Shown here: positions 1-6,750 of the stretch, piece after piece
Position numbering within the stretch: the first letter of the stretch is position 1
How the letters are laid out: every line of letters starts with the position of its first letter
From: Bacteroidales bacterium
GTDB lineage: Bacteria; Bacteroidota; Bacteroidia; Bacteroidales; UBA3663
NCBI GenBank assembly: GCA_017632695.1
Contig: JAGBQS010000122.1
Location: 1 to 18,079 of the forward strand
Length of the DNA: 18,079 nt
Direction of reading: 5' to 3'
Translations under genes and position numbers: made by a program
Notes under the pieces: generated by a model
What the model was told of the DNA's origin: nothing
The model's database searches: none
Seen by the model: only the letters and a program-made list of their open reading frames with translations

Positions 1-615
1 ATCATCGAGGGTATTTCGGGCGTCGGCGGTATTCATGTGCCCACTACGGGCTTCATGCAGGAACTCCGCAAGGTGACCGAGGAGACCGGCGTTGTGCTGA
101 TTCTCGACGAGATCCAGTCCGGGTACGGCCGTTCGGGTAAGTTCTTTGCCCATCAGTGGTACGGCATCCGTCCGGACCTGATCACTATGGCCAAAGGTAT
201 CGCCAACGGCTATCCGTTTGCCGGTGTGCTCATTTCGCCTAAGTTCCAGCCGGTTTACGGTCAGTTGGGAACCACCTTCGGCGGCAATCATCTGGGTTGT
301 GCGCTGGCTTGCACCGTGCTCGATGTAATCCAGGAGGAGCATCTGGTCGAGAACGCTGCCAAGCAGGGCGAGTACCTGATGAACGGCTTGAAGAGCATGG
401 ACATTCCGGGCTTGAAGGAACTGCGCGGACGCGGTCTGATGATCGGCATCGAGTTCGAGTACCCTTACAAGGAAGTGCGTAACCGTCTGCTGTACGAGCA
501 GCATGTGTTTACGGGTGCAGCCGGTACCAATACCCTGCGAATCCTGCCTCCGCTGTGCATCGGTCAGAAGGAGTGCGATCTCTTCCTGGAGCGTTTCCAG
601 AAGTCGCTCCGTTAA
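1..615 (+). CDS. argD: Acetylornithine/succinylornithine-type aminotransferase, 3' part (5' end outside window)
   Basis: The open frame runs from base 1 with no start and ends at TAA 613-615, so only the C-terminal part (about 204 residues) is present. It is a class III, PLP-dependent aminotransferase. LILDEIQSGYGRSGKFFAHQ carries the Asp that contacts the PLP pyridine nitrogen. ITMAKGIANGYP carries the Schiff-base lysine (AAA at 193-195). TTFGGNHLGCA is the phosphate-binding region, and LRILPPLCIG is the usual C-terminal motif. In the arginine pathway this cytoplasmic enzyme makes N-acetylornithine (in Bacteroidetes often N-succinylornithine) from the semialdehyde using glutamate. Arginine genes would be expected just upstream, but that lies outside the window. 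Other class III members such as ornithine aminotransferase cannot be fully excluded from a fragment; the IIEGISGVGGI opening and the short C-terminus fit ArgD best. A GTG at 37 is internal, not the start. Confidence 0.85.
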   Translation: MIEGISGVGGIHVPTTGFMQELRKVTEETGVVLILDEIQSGYGRSGKFFAHQWYGIRPDLITMAKGIANGYPFAGVLISPKFQPVYGQLGTTFGGNHLGCALACTVLDVIQEEHLVENAAKQGEYLMNGLKSMDIPGLKELRGRGLMIGIEFEYPYKEVRNRLLYEQHVFTGAAGTNTLRILPPLCIGQKECDLFLERFQKSLR

Positions 616-649
616 TCGGGAACGTCATTCCCTGTAATAATTCTGTCTT

Positions 650-2023
650 TTGAATCGCGATATTTTACGTATAGCCATACCCGGCATCGTCACTAACATC
701 ACAGTGCCGTTGCTGGGTATTGTCGATTTGTCGATAGTCGGCCACATGTCGGCTTCACCTTTCTATGCCGATGCCAATCTGGGAGCGGCCGTCATCGGAG
801 CCATTTCGGTGGGCGGACTGATCTTCAACATGGTTTACTGGCTCTTCAACTTTTTGCGGATGGGCAGCAGCGGTCTGACGGCACAGGCTTTCGGACGTCA
901 GGATGGCAGGGGTGAGCGACGTGTGCTGCGGATGGGCCTGCTGGTGGCGTTGGTCTGCAGTCTGGGAATCTTTGTCTTGCAGCGGCCCATCGAGTGGATA
1001 GCGCATCTTATTATTGCGCCAACCGACGAGGTGTGGTCTTTGGCTGTGGCCTATTATCGCATCCGCATCTGGGCGGCACCTGCCGTGTTGGCTCTGTTTG
1101 CCATGAGCGGATGGTTTGTCGGAATGCAGAATGCGCGTTTCCCCATGTATATTGCCATCGGGCAGAATCTGCTGAACATTGTGCTCTCGGCGCTGCTGGT
1201 GTTCGTGGCAGGAATGGGGGTCGAAGGTGTGGCGTTGGGAACGGTCATTTCGCAGTATGCCGGTCTGGCGGCAGCCTTGGTGCTGGTAAGCCGTTCGCGG
1301 CTGCATGCTGAGTCCGACGCATCACCGGTTGTACATCAGGTAGGGTGGAGTGCGTTCTTCACGGTCAACCGCGACATCTTCCTGCGTATGGTGTGCCTCA
1401 TAGCGGTCACCACCGCTTTCACCTCTTTTGGTGCCCGTCAGGGCGATTTGCTTTTGGCGGTCAATACGCTGCTCATTCAGCTGTTCCTGATTTTCTCTTA
1501 TTTTTCCGATGCGTTCTCGTTGGCAGGCGAAGCGCTGGTCGGCAAGTATGTCGGCATGGAGCAGACCGAGCGGCAGCAGGCTGCCCAATCCGGAATCCGG
1601 GCTTCCGGATTGCTGGCACGGGTACAGCTGCAGCGCTGTGTCAGGCTGCTTTTCCTATGGGCTTCGGGTATTACGCTGGTTTTCACCTTGCTTTATGTGA
1701 CGGGTGCCGACCTCCTTCTGCGGATTCTTACCGACGATGCTGAGGTGACCCGTGCCGCCCGGACTTATCTGCCCTGGTCGTTTGCGGTGCCGGTGGCAGG
1801 TTTTGCTGCATTTATGTGGGATGGCATCTTTATCGGTGCAACCGCCACTCGCCTCATGATGTACACCCTGTTGCTTTCGGCTCTTGTCTTCTTCGGACTG
1901 TGGTGGCTACCGCTTCCTCTTCCGTCCAATCATCATCTGTGGCTTTGCTTTATTGCCTATCTGGCAACCCGCAGTCTTTATCAGACCTGGTTAGCCCGCA
2001 GGGTCATTTTGTTATCTTCTTAA
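650..2023 (+). CDS. MATE family efflux transporter, DinF-like
   Basis: This 457-residue polytopic inner-membrane protein is of normal length for a MATE (multidrug and toxin extrusion) transporter, with about 12 hydrophobic segments arranged as two homologous halves. The N-terminus IAIPGIVTNITVPLLGIVDLSIVGHM is typical of the DinF branch, with the conserved Pro and the Asp-containing first helix. YYRIRIWAAPAVLALFAMSGWFVGMQN and the later LAGEALVGKYVG are also family-like. Such proteins export organic cations or other small molecules in exchange for Na+ or H+; the substrate cannot be told from sequence. The start is TTG at 650, chosen because MNRDILRIAIPGI begins exactly where relatives begin; no ATG lies close by. 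It follows the aminotransferase by 34 bases, so co-transcription is possible. A hairpin with a T run follows at 2052. Confidence 0.9.
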   Translation: MNRDILRIAIPGIVTNITVPLLGIVDLSIVGHMSASPFYADANLGAAVIGAISVGGLIFNMVYWLFNFLRMGSSGLTAQAFGRQDGRGERRVLRMGLLVALVCSLGIFVLQRPIEWIAHLIIAPTDEVWSLAVAYYRIRIWAAPAVLALFAMSGWFVGMQNARFPMYIAIGQNLLNIVLSALLVFVAGMGVEGVALGTVISQYAGLAAALVLVSRSRLHAESDASPVVHQVGWSAFFTVNRDIFLRMVCLIAVTTAFTSFGARQGDLLLAVNTLLIQLFLIFSYFSDAFSLAGEALVGKYVGMEQTERQQAAQSGIRASGLLARVQLQRCVRLLFLWASGITLVFTLLYVTGADLLLRILTDDAEVTRAARTYLPWSFAVPVAGFAAFMWDGIFIGATATRLMMYTLLLSALVFFGLWWLPLPLPSNHHLWLCFIAYLATRSLYQTWLARRVILLSS

Positions 2024-2051
2024 AGCAATTTAAGCATTTTTTCCGTGAATT

Positions 2052-2083
2052 GTAACAGATTACAGGTCTGTTTGTTACTTTTT
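2052..2083 (+). terminator. Probable Rho-independent terminator after the MATE gene
   Basis: GTAACAGAT (2052-2060) can pair with GTTTGTTAC (2070-2078), a 9-bp stem with two G-T wobbles and a 9-base loop, followed by a run of five T residues. It lies 28 bases after the MATE stop codon. Confidence 0.5.
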
Positions 2084-2117
2084 GAAAAAAGAATGGCAAA
2101 GTATCGGAAATTTATCA

Positions 2118-2125
2118 TATCTTTG
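2118..2125 (+). promoter_or_regulatory. Bacteroidetes -7 promoter box upstream of the metallophosphoesterase remnant
   Basis: TATCTTTG is a full match to the Bacteroides -7 consensus TAnnTTTG, in an AT-rich gap 82 bases before the ATG at 2207. No good -33 TTTG is seen at the usual 19-21 base spacing; a T-tract ending in TTTG lies at 2081-2084. Because there is no comparable box between 2558 and 2613, this promoter may now also serve the C10 peptidase gene. Confidence 0.5.
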
Positions 2126-2206
2126 CACATAATTAAACTATTGATTGTAAGTATAAGCTTTTTTTAAAATCATTTTTTTACGTCTGTAAGTAGCATATCT
2201 GTATTT

Positions 2207-2558
2207 ATGAAAACCAAAATTCTCCGAATACTCACTGTGGTGTCAGCAGTATTCATAATGTGCCAGTGCGTATCAGCACAGACACGCATCGCTGTGGTTT
2301 CCGACATCCACGTAATGGCTCCCAATCTTCTTCCCGATACCGCCAAGAGTCAAAGTGCCTGGTCAACGTACTATGCCGGCCAGCGCAAGATGCTGGAGCA
2401 GAGTGCAGGCCTCTTCGATAAGTTTGTGGCCACACTTACCGGTATGGCCGAAAAACCAAGCGTGGGCGTGGTACAGTCTTGACGGCCGAAAGTCCTACAG
2501 ACAGCCCAATACCCGCGGTCTGTATATTCACGGAGGCCGAAAGATTGTCGTGCACTAA
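2207..2558 (+). pseudogene. Secreted metallophosphoesterase remnant with large internal deletion and frame break
   Basis: The ATG at 2207 opens a frame with a signal peptide (MKTKILRILTVVSAVFIMCQCVSAQ) followed by TRIAVVSDIHVMAPNLL. The DIH motif is the first metal-binding block of calcineurin-like phosphoesterases. YYAGQRKMLEQSAGLFDKFV, typical of a Bacteroidales secreted subfamily, follows. The frame then stops at 2480-2482, after only 91 residues. From about 2469 another frame encodes WYSLDGRKSYRQP...GLYIHGGRKIVVH, ending at TAA 2556-2558. This is the C-terminal tail expected at the end of such a protein of several hundred residues. All central metal-binding blocks (GDxxxxG, GNHE, GHxH) are missing. 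The simplest reading is one deletion joining the N-terminus, just after the AEKP segment, to the tail, plus a frame shift. A translated product would be an exported peptide without catalytic ability. Confidence 0.8.
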
Positions 2559-2612
2559 GGAAAATATATCCGAGTAAGAAAATAAAGCAACCAAGAATAA
2601 ACGGAATCTGTT

Positions 2613-5267
2613 ATGAACAAGCGATTATTATTCAGTATTTTTTCAGTTTGCAGCCTGACGTTTTTGTGGGCAGAGGAAGTTTCCGAGCAACAGGCTCTGG
2701 AATGGGCCCAACAGTTCGTGTCGGGTCAGCATACCCGACGTTCGGCGGCGCTGGGCAATACCGTTGTGCCGGCAGGCCAGGTGAGCGGACTGTATGTCTT
2801 CAACATCGGCGATGACGGCGGCTTTGTCATAGTGAGCAACGACGACCAGACTACGCCCATTCTCGGTTACGGCGATAGCGGCAGTATCAATCCCGACAGT
2901 CTGCCTGCTAACATGAGCGAGTGGCTGCAGGGTTACGCCTACCAGATTGCGTGGCTGCAGGCCAACGGGACGGATCCGACCGATCCGGCGCATCGGGCAA
3001 GAAGGGCAGGTAAAGCAGCCGTTGCTCCGCTGGTCCAGACAAAGTGGAATCAGGGCGCACCGTATAACAACCTTTGTCCCGAAATCGGTGGGGAGCGGGC
3101 TGTGACCGGTTGCGTGGCAACCACAATGGCGCAGCTGATGTATTATCACTATGCTCAGAACGGTTTCGCTGCTGCCAGCACGGACATCCCGGGATATACC
3201 ACCTCAACGATGAATCAGGCTATGGAAACCGTCAGTCTGAATGTCGGCGGGCTCGATGCCACCACCTTCAGCTGGGCCGATATGACCACCACCTATGGCG
3301 CATCATCGGCCGATGATGCGAAGAGCGCAGTGGCCCGACTGATGCAATACTGCGGCGTATCGCTCCAGATGGAATACGGTCTGAGCGCCAACGGAGGATC
3401 TTCGGCCTATAGTGAGGCGATTCCCTATGCACTGAAGACCTGCTTCGGCTACGACGGCGGCGTACGCCATTGCTATCGGAAAAACTACAGTTACACCGAT
3501 TGGGTGGACCTGATTTATGGCGAGCTGGCCGCAAGCCGGCCTGTGGCATACGGCGGACAGTGCAGCGGAGGCGGACATTCGTTTATCTGCGACGGCTATA
3601 ATTACGACGATGCCGACTATTTCCACATCAACTGGGGTTGGGGCGGCAAGAACGACGGATATTTCCTGCTCTCGGTGCTCGATCCTTACGTGCATGGCTA
3701 CAGTGGTGCATCTGTGCTCGACGGTTTCAGTTTCAATCAGGATGCCGTTATCGGTATCCAAAAGCCTGCGGACGGCACGCGGGATTACTGTCTTTCGCTG
3801 GAAGGACTGCACCTGGGCGGCGAAGATAAATATCTGACAAGCAAAACGTACACACGCGACAGCGAGACAGAAGCCTTCTCCGGCATCAGCCTCTACTACC
3901 TTGTTTATAACTACTTCTATGGCAGCCGTGCCTTCGACGTAGCCGTGCAGTTGCTGGACGGCAGCGGCAAAACGGTGCAGACGTTGGACAGTGTCGGGAA
4001 TCAGACGAAGACCTGGAACCAGACCATAGGCGGAACGTTCAGCGATTTCAGCATCCCGGATTCGGTGACCGAAGGTACCTATTATATAAAGGTAATGAGC
4101 CGGCCCTACAGTGCAACGCCCGTTGCCTGGCAGGAGTGTTACGATGGCGATGCCTACAAACTGACTGTCACCATCAGCGGCAACAATTTGACCGTCAGTG
4201 TCCCCATTCCGGCCAACCTCAAGCCTGCAAGTGTTGAGTTCAGCGATGTTTCGGGCACTGGCCTGACGGGTTCGGAGCATACGTTTACCGCCTCCGTCAC
4301 CGGAGGTGCCGGCAACTATTCGGGCGATCTGGTACTGCGTGTCAACGGCACCCCGGTTGTTGGCCTGAATGTCCGGATACCGGCAGGGGAGACCGTCAGT
4401 CTGTCGTTCTCCTATATTCCCTGGCAGGTGGGCAATATCGAGCTTACGCTTTGGACAAGCAGAAGCGGAGGTTCGCAGGTGTACGGATCCAAGGTGTTCA
4501 GCATCAGCACGCTGGTTATCGGCAATGATGAAGCCAACACCAGCCTGATACAGAAGAACGACCAGCGAACAGGCAATGTCAGGCTCGCCGGCCGCACCCT
4601 CTACAAGGATGGCGACTGGAATACCATCTGTCTGCCTTTCAACCTGACTCTGGCCGGAAGCGTGCTGGACGGTGCGGAAGCAAGAACCCTCAGTACGGCC
4701 GGCTTCAGCGGCGGTGTTCTCACACTCATGTTTGCCGATCCCGTTACGGAACTCGTTGCCGGCACGCCGTACATCATCAGGTGGGCCAAGGCCGAAGGTT
4801 ATGATGCTGCCAATCCTGCCACCCGCGATATTGTCGAGCCGGTATTCGAGGGTGTTAACATTGTCAGCGGTTTCAATGACTTTACAAGCGCAGACGGCAA
4901 GGTTAAGTTTATGGGACGATACTCCGCAGCATACTACAAGTCCGTGTACCAGAACGTCCTTATGCTGGGTACCGGCAACAAACTGTACTTCCCGCAGCCC
5001 GACTTGTCCGATCCGGAGAACCCGAAATATCCTTTCATCGGTGCCTGCCGAGCCTTCTTTTCGCTCAACGACGACACATCGGTACGGGCCATGAGTCTGT
5101 CCTTCGAAGAAGAATCGCAGTCCGGATTAAGCCAAACTGAGATCACGGAACAGGCAGATGTCTGCTACGATTTCAGCGGCAGAAAAATCGTAACCGGAAC
5201 ATCTTCCGGCAGGAAATTACCCAAGGGCTTCTACGTCGTGAACGGTAGGAAGGTGATGATCCAGTAA
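2613..5267 (+). CDS. Secreted C10 family (streptopain-like) cysteine peptidase with C-terminal surface module
   Basis: 884 residues, exported. A signal peptide covers residues 1-20 (LWA|EE). Residues about 22-125 resemble the Spi/C10 inhibitory propeptide (VSEQQALEWAQQF, GFVIVSNDD, ILGYGDSG). The mature peptidase, about 137-385, shows the nucleophile C167 in GCVATTMAQ, the catalytic H322 in GGHSFICDGY, and N340-W341 in INWGWGGKNDGYF; this matches streptopain and Bacteroides C10 peptidases, which self-activate by cutting the propeptide. Residues about 390-640 look like two beta-sandwich/Ig-like domains. Residues 661-884 form a module shared with the beta-helix protein at 6751, ending in the tail GRKLPKGFYVVNGRKVMIQ. 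The likely role is extracellular protein degradation or processing. The start is ATG 2613. A strong hairpin terminator follows 6 bases after the stop. The chain is much longer than streptopain (about 400 residues) because of the added C-terminal domains. Confidence 0.92.
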   Translation: MNKRLLFSIFSVCSLTFLWAEEVSEQQALEWAQQFVSGQHTRRSAALGNTVVPAGQVSGLYVFNIGDDGGFVIVSNDDQTTPILGYGDSGSINPDSLPANMSEWLQGYAYQIAWLQANGTDPTDPAHRARRAGKAAVAPLVQTKWNQGAPYNNLCPEIGGERAVTGCVATTMAQLMYYHYAQNGFAAASTDIPGYTTSTMNQAMETVSLNVGGLDATTFSWADMTTTYGASSADDAKSAVARLMQYCGVSLQMEYGLSANGGSSAYSEAIPYALKTCFGYDGGVRHCYRKNYSYTDWVDLIYGELAASRPVAYGGQCSGGGHSFICDGYNYDDADYFHINWGWGGKNDGYFLLSVLDPYVHGYSGASVLDGFSFNQDAVIGIQKPADGTRDYCLSLEGLHLGGEDKYLTSKTYTRDSETEAFSGISLYYLVYNYFYGSRAFDVAVQLLDGSGKTVQTLDSVGNQTKTWNQTIGGTFSDFSIPDSVTEGTYYIKVMSRPYSATPVAWQECYDGDAYKLTVTISGNNLTVSVPIPANLKPASVEFSDVSGTGLTGSEHTFTASVTGGAGNYSGDLVLRVNGTPVVGLNVRIPAGETVSLSFSYIPWQVGNIELTLWTSRSGGSQVYGSKVFSISTLVIGNDEANTSLIQKNDQRTGNVRLAGRTLYKDGDWNTICLPFNLTLAGSVLDGAEARTLSTAGFSGGVLTLMFADPVTELVAGTPYIIRWAKAEGYDAANPATRDIVEPVFEGVNIVSGFNDFTSADGKVKFMGRYSAAYYKSVYQNVLMLGTGNKLYFPQPDLSDPENPKYPFIGACRAFFSLNDDTSVRAMSLSFEEESQSGLSQTEITEQADVCYDFSGRKIVTGTSSGRKLPKGFYVVNGRKVMIQ

Positions 5268-5272
5268 AACAA

Positions 5273-5307
5273 AACTCCACTCTGAAAGCAGGGTGGAGTT
5301 ATTTTTT
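5273..5307. terminator. Bidirectional terminator between converging genes
   Basis: A 12-bp stem, AACTCCACTCTG (5273-5284) with CAGGGTGGAGTT (5289-5300), contains one T-G wobble and closes a 4-base loop. It is followed by ATTTTTTT on the + strand, and A-rich sequence at 5266-5274 supplies Ts for the opposite strand. It can end both the C10 peptidase gene and the convergent regulator gene. The outer sequence AAAACTCC...GGGTGGAGTT recurs in the terminators at 9992 and 17043. Confidence 0.85.
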
Positions 5308-5333
5308 TATTCTGTAACCGGTTCAATGCGATT

Positions 5334-6482
5334 TTAACGGGCTTTGGTTTTCGAGTTTACAAAGTCGGCAGGCGACTGGCCCGTTTCTTCCTTGAACACA
5401 CGCTGGAAGTGCGAACGGCTGATGCCGCAGAGGTCGGCGATGGTTTCGTTCGACCAGTCCGGATTTTCGAGCATCAGCTTTTTGGCGCGTTCGATGCGCA
5501 GGGTGGTTACCCAGTTCGAGAACGAGTTGTACCCGGATTCCTTCACCCAGGCGGTAAGCAGATAACGCGGCAGGTTCATCTCCTGCGCTGCTACCGGGCT
5601 GGTGATGCCCTGCCGGAGGTAGCTTTCACCGGCAGCCCATTGTCTGGCGGCTTTTTCGGCCCTCATTTTGGCGGTAGGAGGTAGTCCGGCCTTTCCGGAT
5701 GTGCTGGTGCGCAGACCGTCCTGCTTCTCTTTTTTCTCTTCCGCTTCCTCCTCTTCCTCGCTTTGCTCTGCCTCATTCACATGGTTCAGCTCGCTCGAAA
5801 TCACGTAACGCACAAAGCAGAACCACATGGCAAAGATAGCCATAAACAGGAAGGTGCAGTAAATCCGCAGCAGCCAGTTCTGGCTGAATATCAGAATGGG
5901 GGCGCCCATAGCCAGCAGCGAGAGGGTGATGGAACTGCCTTTTATCCAGTAGAGAATGCGGGACTTGCTATGGTCGAAGTAGTTGTTGAGAATGTACTCC
6001 ATGCGCGACAGTTCCTTCAGATGCAGATAGCTGTAGTATAACTGCATGATGCCATATAAGGCACCCGCTATGATTTCGGCCACAAGCAGATGGGATGATC
6101 CGGAGCCGAACGATTTCTTGTCGGTGACTTCGGCTACTGTAAGAATGGTGACAACGGTCAGAAAGGTGACAGGTCCCGTCCATTTCATCCAGAAGGTCAG
6201 TTTCCCCTGACGCTGCAGATTCAGTATGGACAGCGACATAAGGGTTGCACAGGGAATGAAGAACAGCAGGTTGACAAAGACCGCCTGCGTTACGCCGATT
6301 TCGCGGAATCCGAATATATACTGTATGAGAAACTGTATGTCCAGAATAGCCAGTCCGCTTGCCATCAGCCAGCGCGAAAGGTTTGCCACACGGTCGCGCG
6401 AAACCTTCCCGGGCAGCAGCAGGATGAGGGCAAGGGTCATCAGAGAAAGCATCACAACAGCTGTGAATTGTAATTCCTTCAT
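5334..6482 (-). CDS. Membrane-anchored AraC-family transcriptional regulator
   Basis: 382 residues. The N-terminal half has about seven hydrophobic segments (roughly residues 7-24, 37-57, 66-88, 102-118, 130-150, 178-198, 204-226). A strongly acidic, then basic linker (236-255, EAEQSEEEEEAEEKKEKQ) follows, then an AraC double helix-turn-helix at about 285-378. In the latter, LRIERAKKLMLENPDWSNETIADLCGISRSHFQRVFKEETGQSPADF contains the second HTH and the conserved GxSP-like end. The layout suggests a sensor in the inner membrane that holds its DNA-binding domain at the membrane. This class is common in Bacteroidetes but its ligands are mostly unknown. The start is ATG on the minus strand at 6482-6480, with a -7-like box about 40 bases upstream. 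It converges on the C10 gene and diverges from the beta-helix gene, so either or both are plausible targets; this is inferred from position only. Confidence 0.88.
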   Translation of the reverse strand: MKELQFTAVVMLSLMTLALILLLPGKVSRDRVANLSRWLMASGLAILDIQFLIQYIFGFREIGVTQAVFVNLLFFIPCATLMSLSILNLQRQGKLTFWMKWTGPVTFLTVVTILTVAEVTDKKSFGSGSSHLLVAEIIAGALYGIMQLYYSYLHLKELSRMEYILNNYFDHSKSRILYWIKGSSITLSLLAMGAPILIFSQNWLLRIYCTFLFMAIFAMWFCFVRYVISSELNHVNEAEQSEEEEEAEEKKEKQDGLRTSTSGKAGLPPTAKMRAEKAARQWAAGESYLRQGITSPVAAQEMNLPRYLLTAWVKESGYNSFSNWVTTLRIERAKKLMLENPDWSNETIADLCGISRSHFQRVFKEETGQSPADFVNSKTKAR

Positions 6483-6523
6483 AAAAACTGTAGTAAATCA
6501 AATAGTCCTTTTGTATTTCGGCG

Positions 6524-6531
6524 CAAAGATA
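6524..6531 (-). promoter_or_regulatory. -7 promoter box for the AraC-type regulator
   Basis: On the minus strand 6531-6524 reads TATCTTTG, a full match to TAnnTTTG, 41 bases before the start codon. A T-tract ending in TTTG lies further upstream (minus strand, 6568-6565), at a gap of 33 bases. Confidence 0.5.
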
Positions 6532-6659
6532 CGCAAAAAAAACCGATATTACCATAAATTTGTACAAAAAATGTCTTAAATTGTTAAATTGAAACAGCCG
6601 ATTGCTTGAATTAAGACACCATTTTGCAATCTAATACAAACAATTTCGCAAAAAGGCCC

Positions 6660-6667
6660 TAACTTCG
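6660..6667 (+). promoter_or_regulatory. Weak -7-like promoter box for the beta-helix protein gene
   Basis: TAACTTCG matches 7 of 8 positions of the TAnnTTTG pattern (wild positions counted as matches), 83 bases before ATG 6751. ATTTTG ends at 6626, a gap of 33 bases. It lies in the 268-base divergent region shared with the AraC-type regulator. Confidence 0.3.
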
Positions 6668-6750
6668 CGCTCGAAAACGGAATTGCCGACGGATTCCTTT
6701 ACAAAAGGTACATTATTATTTGTCATTCTTAAGTAAAATTGTTCTAACTA

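Noticed and set aside
3303..4280. Long minus-strand open frame (325 codons)
   Set aside because: It lies entirely antisense to the C10 peptidase gene, whose reading carries all catalytic motifs; the antisense product has no recognisable domains and is a by-product of codon bias.
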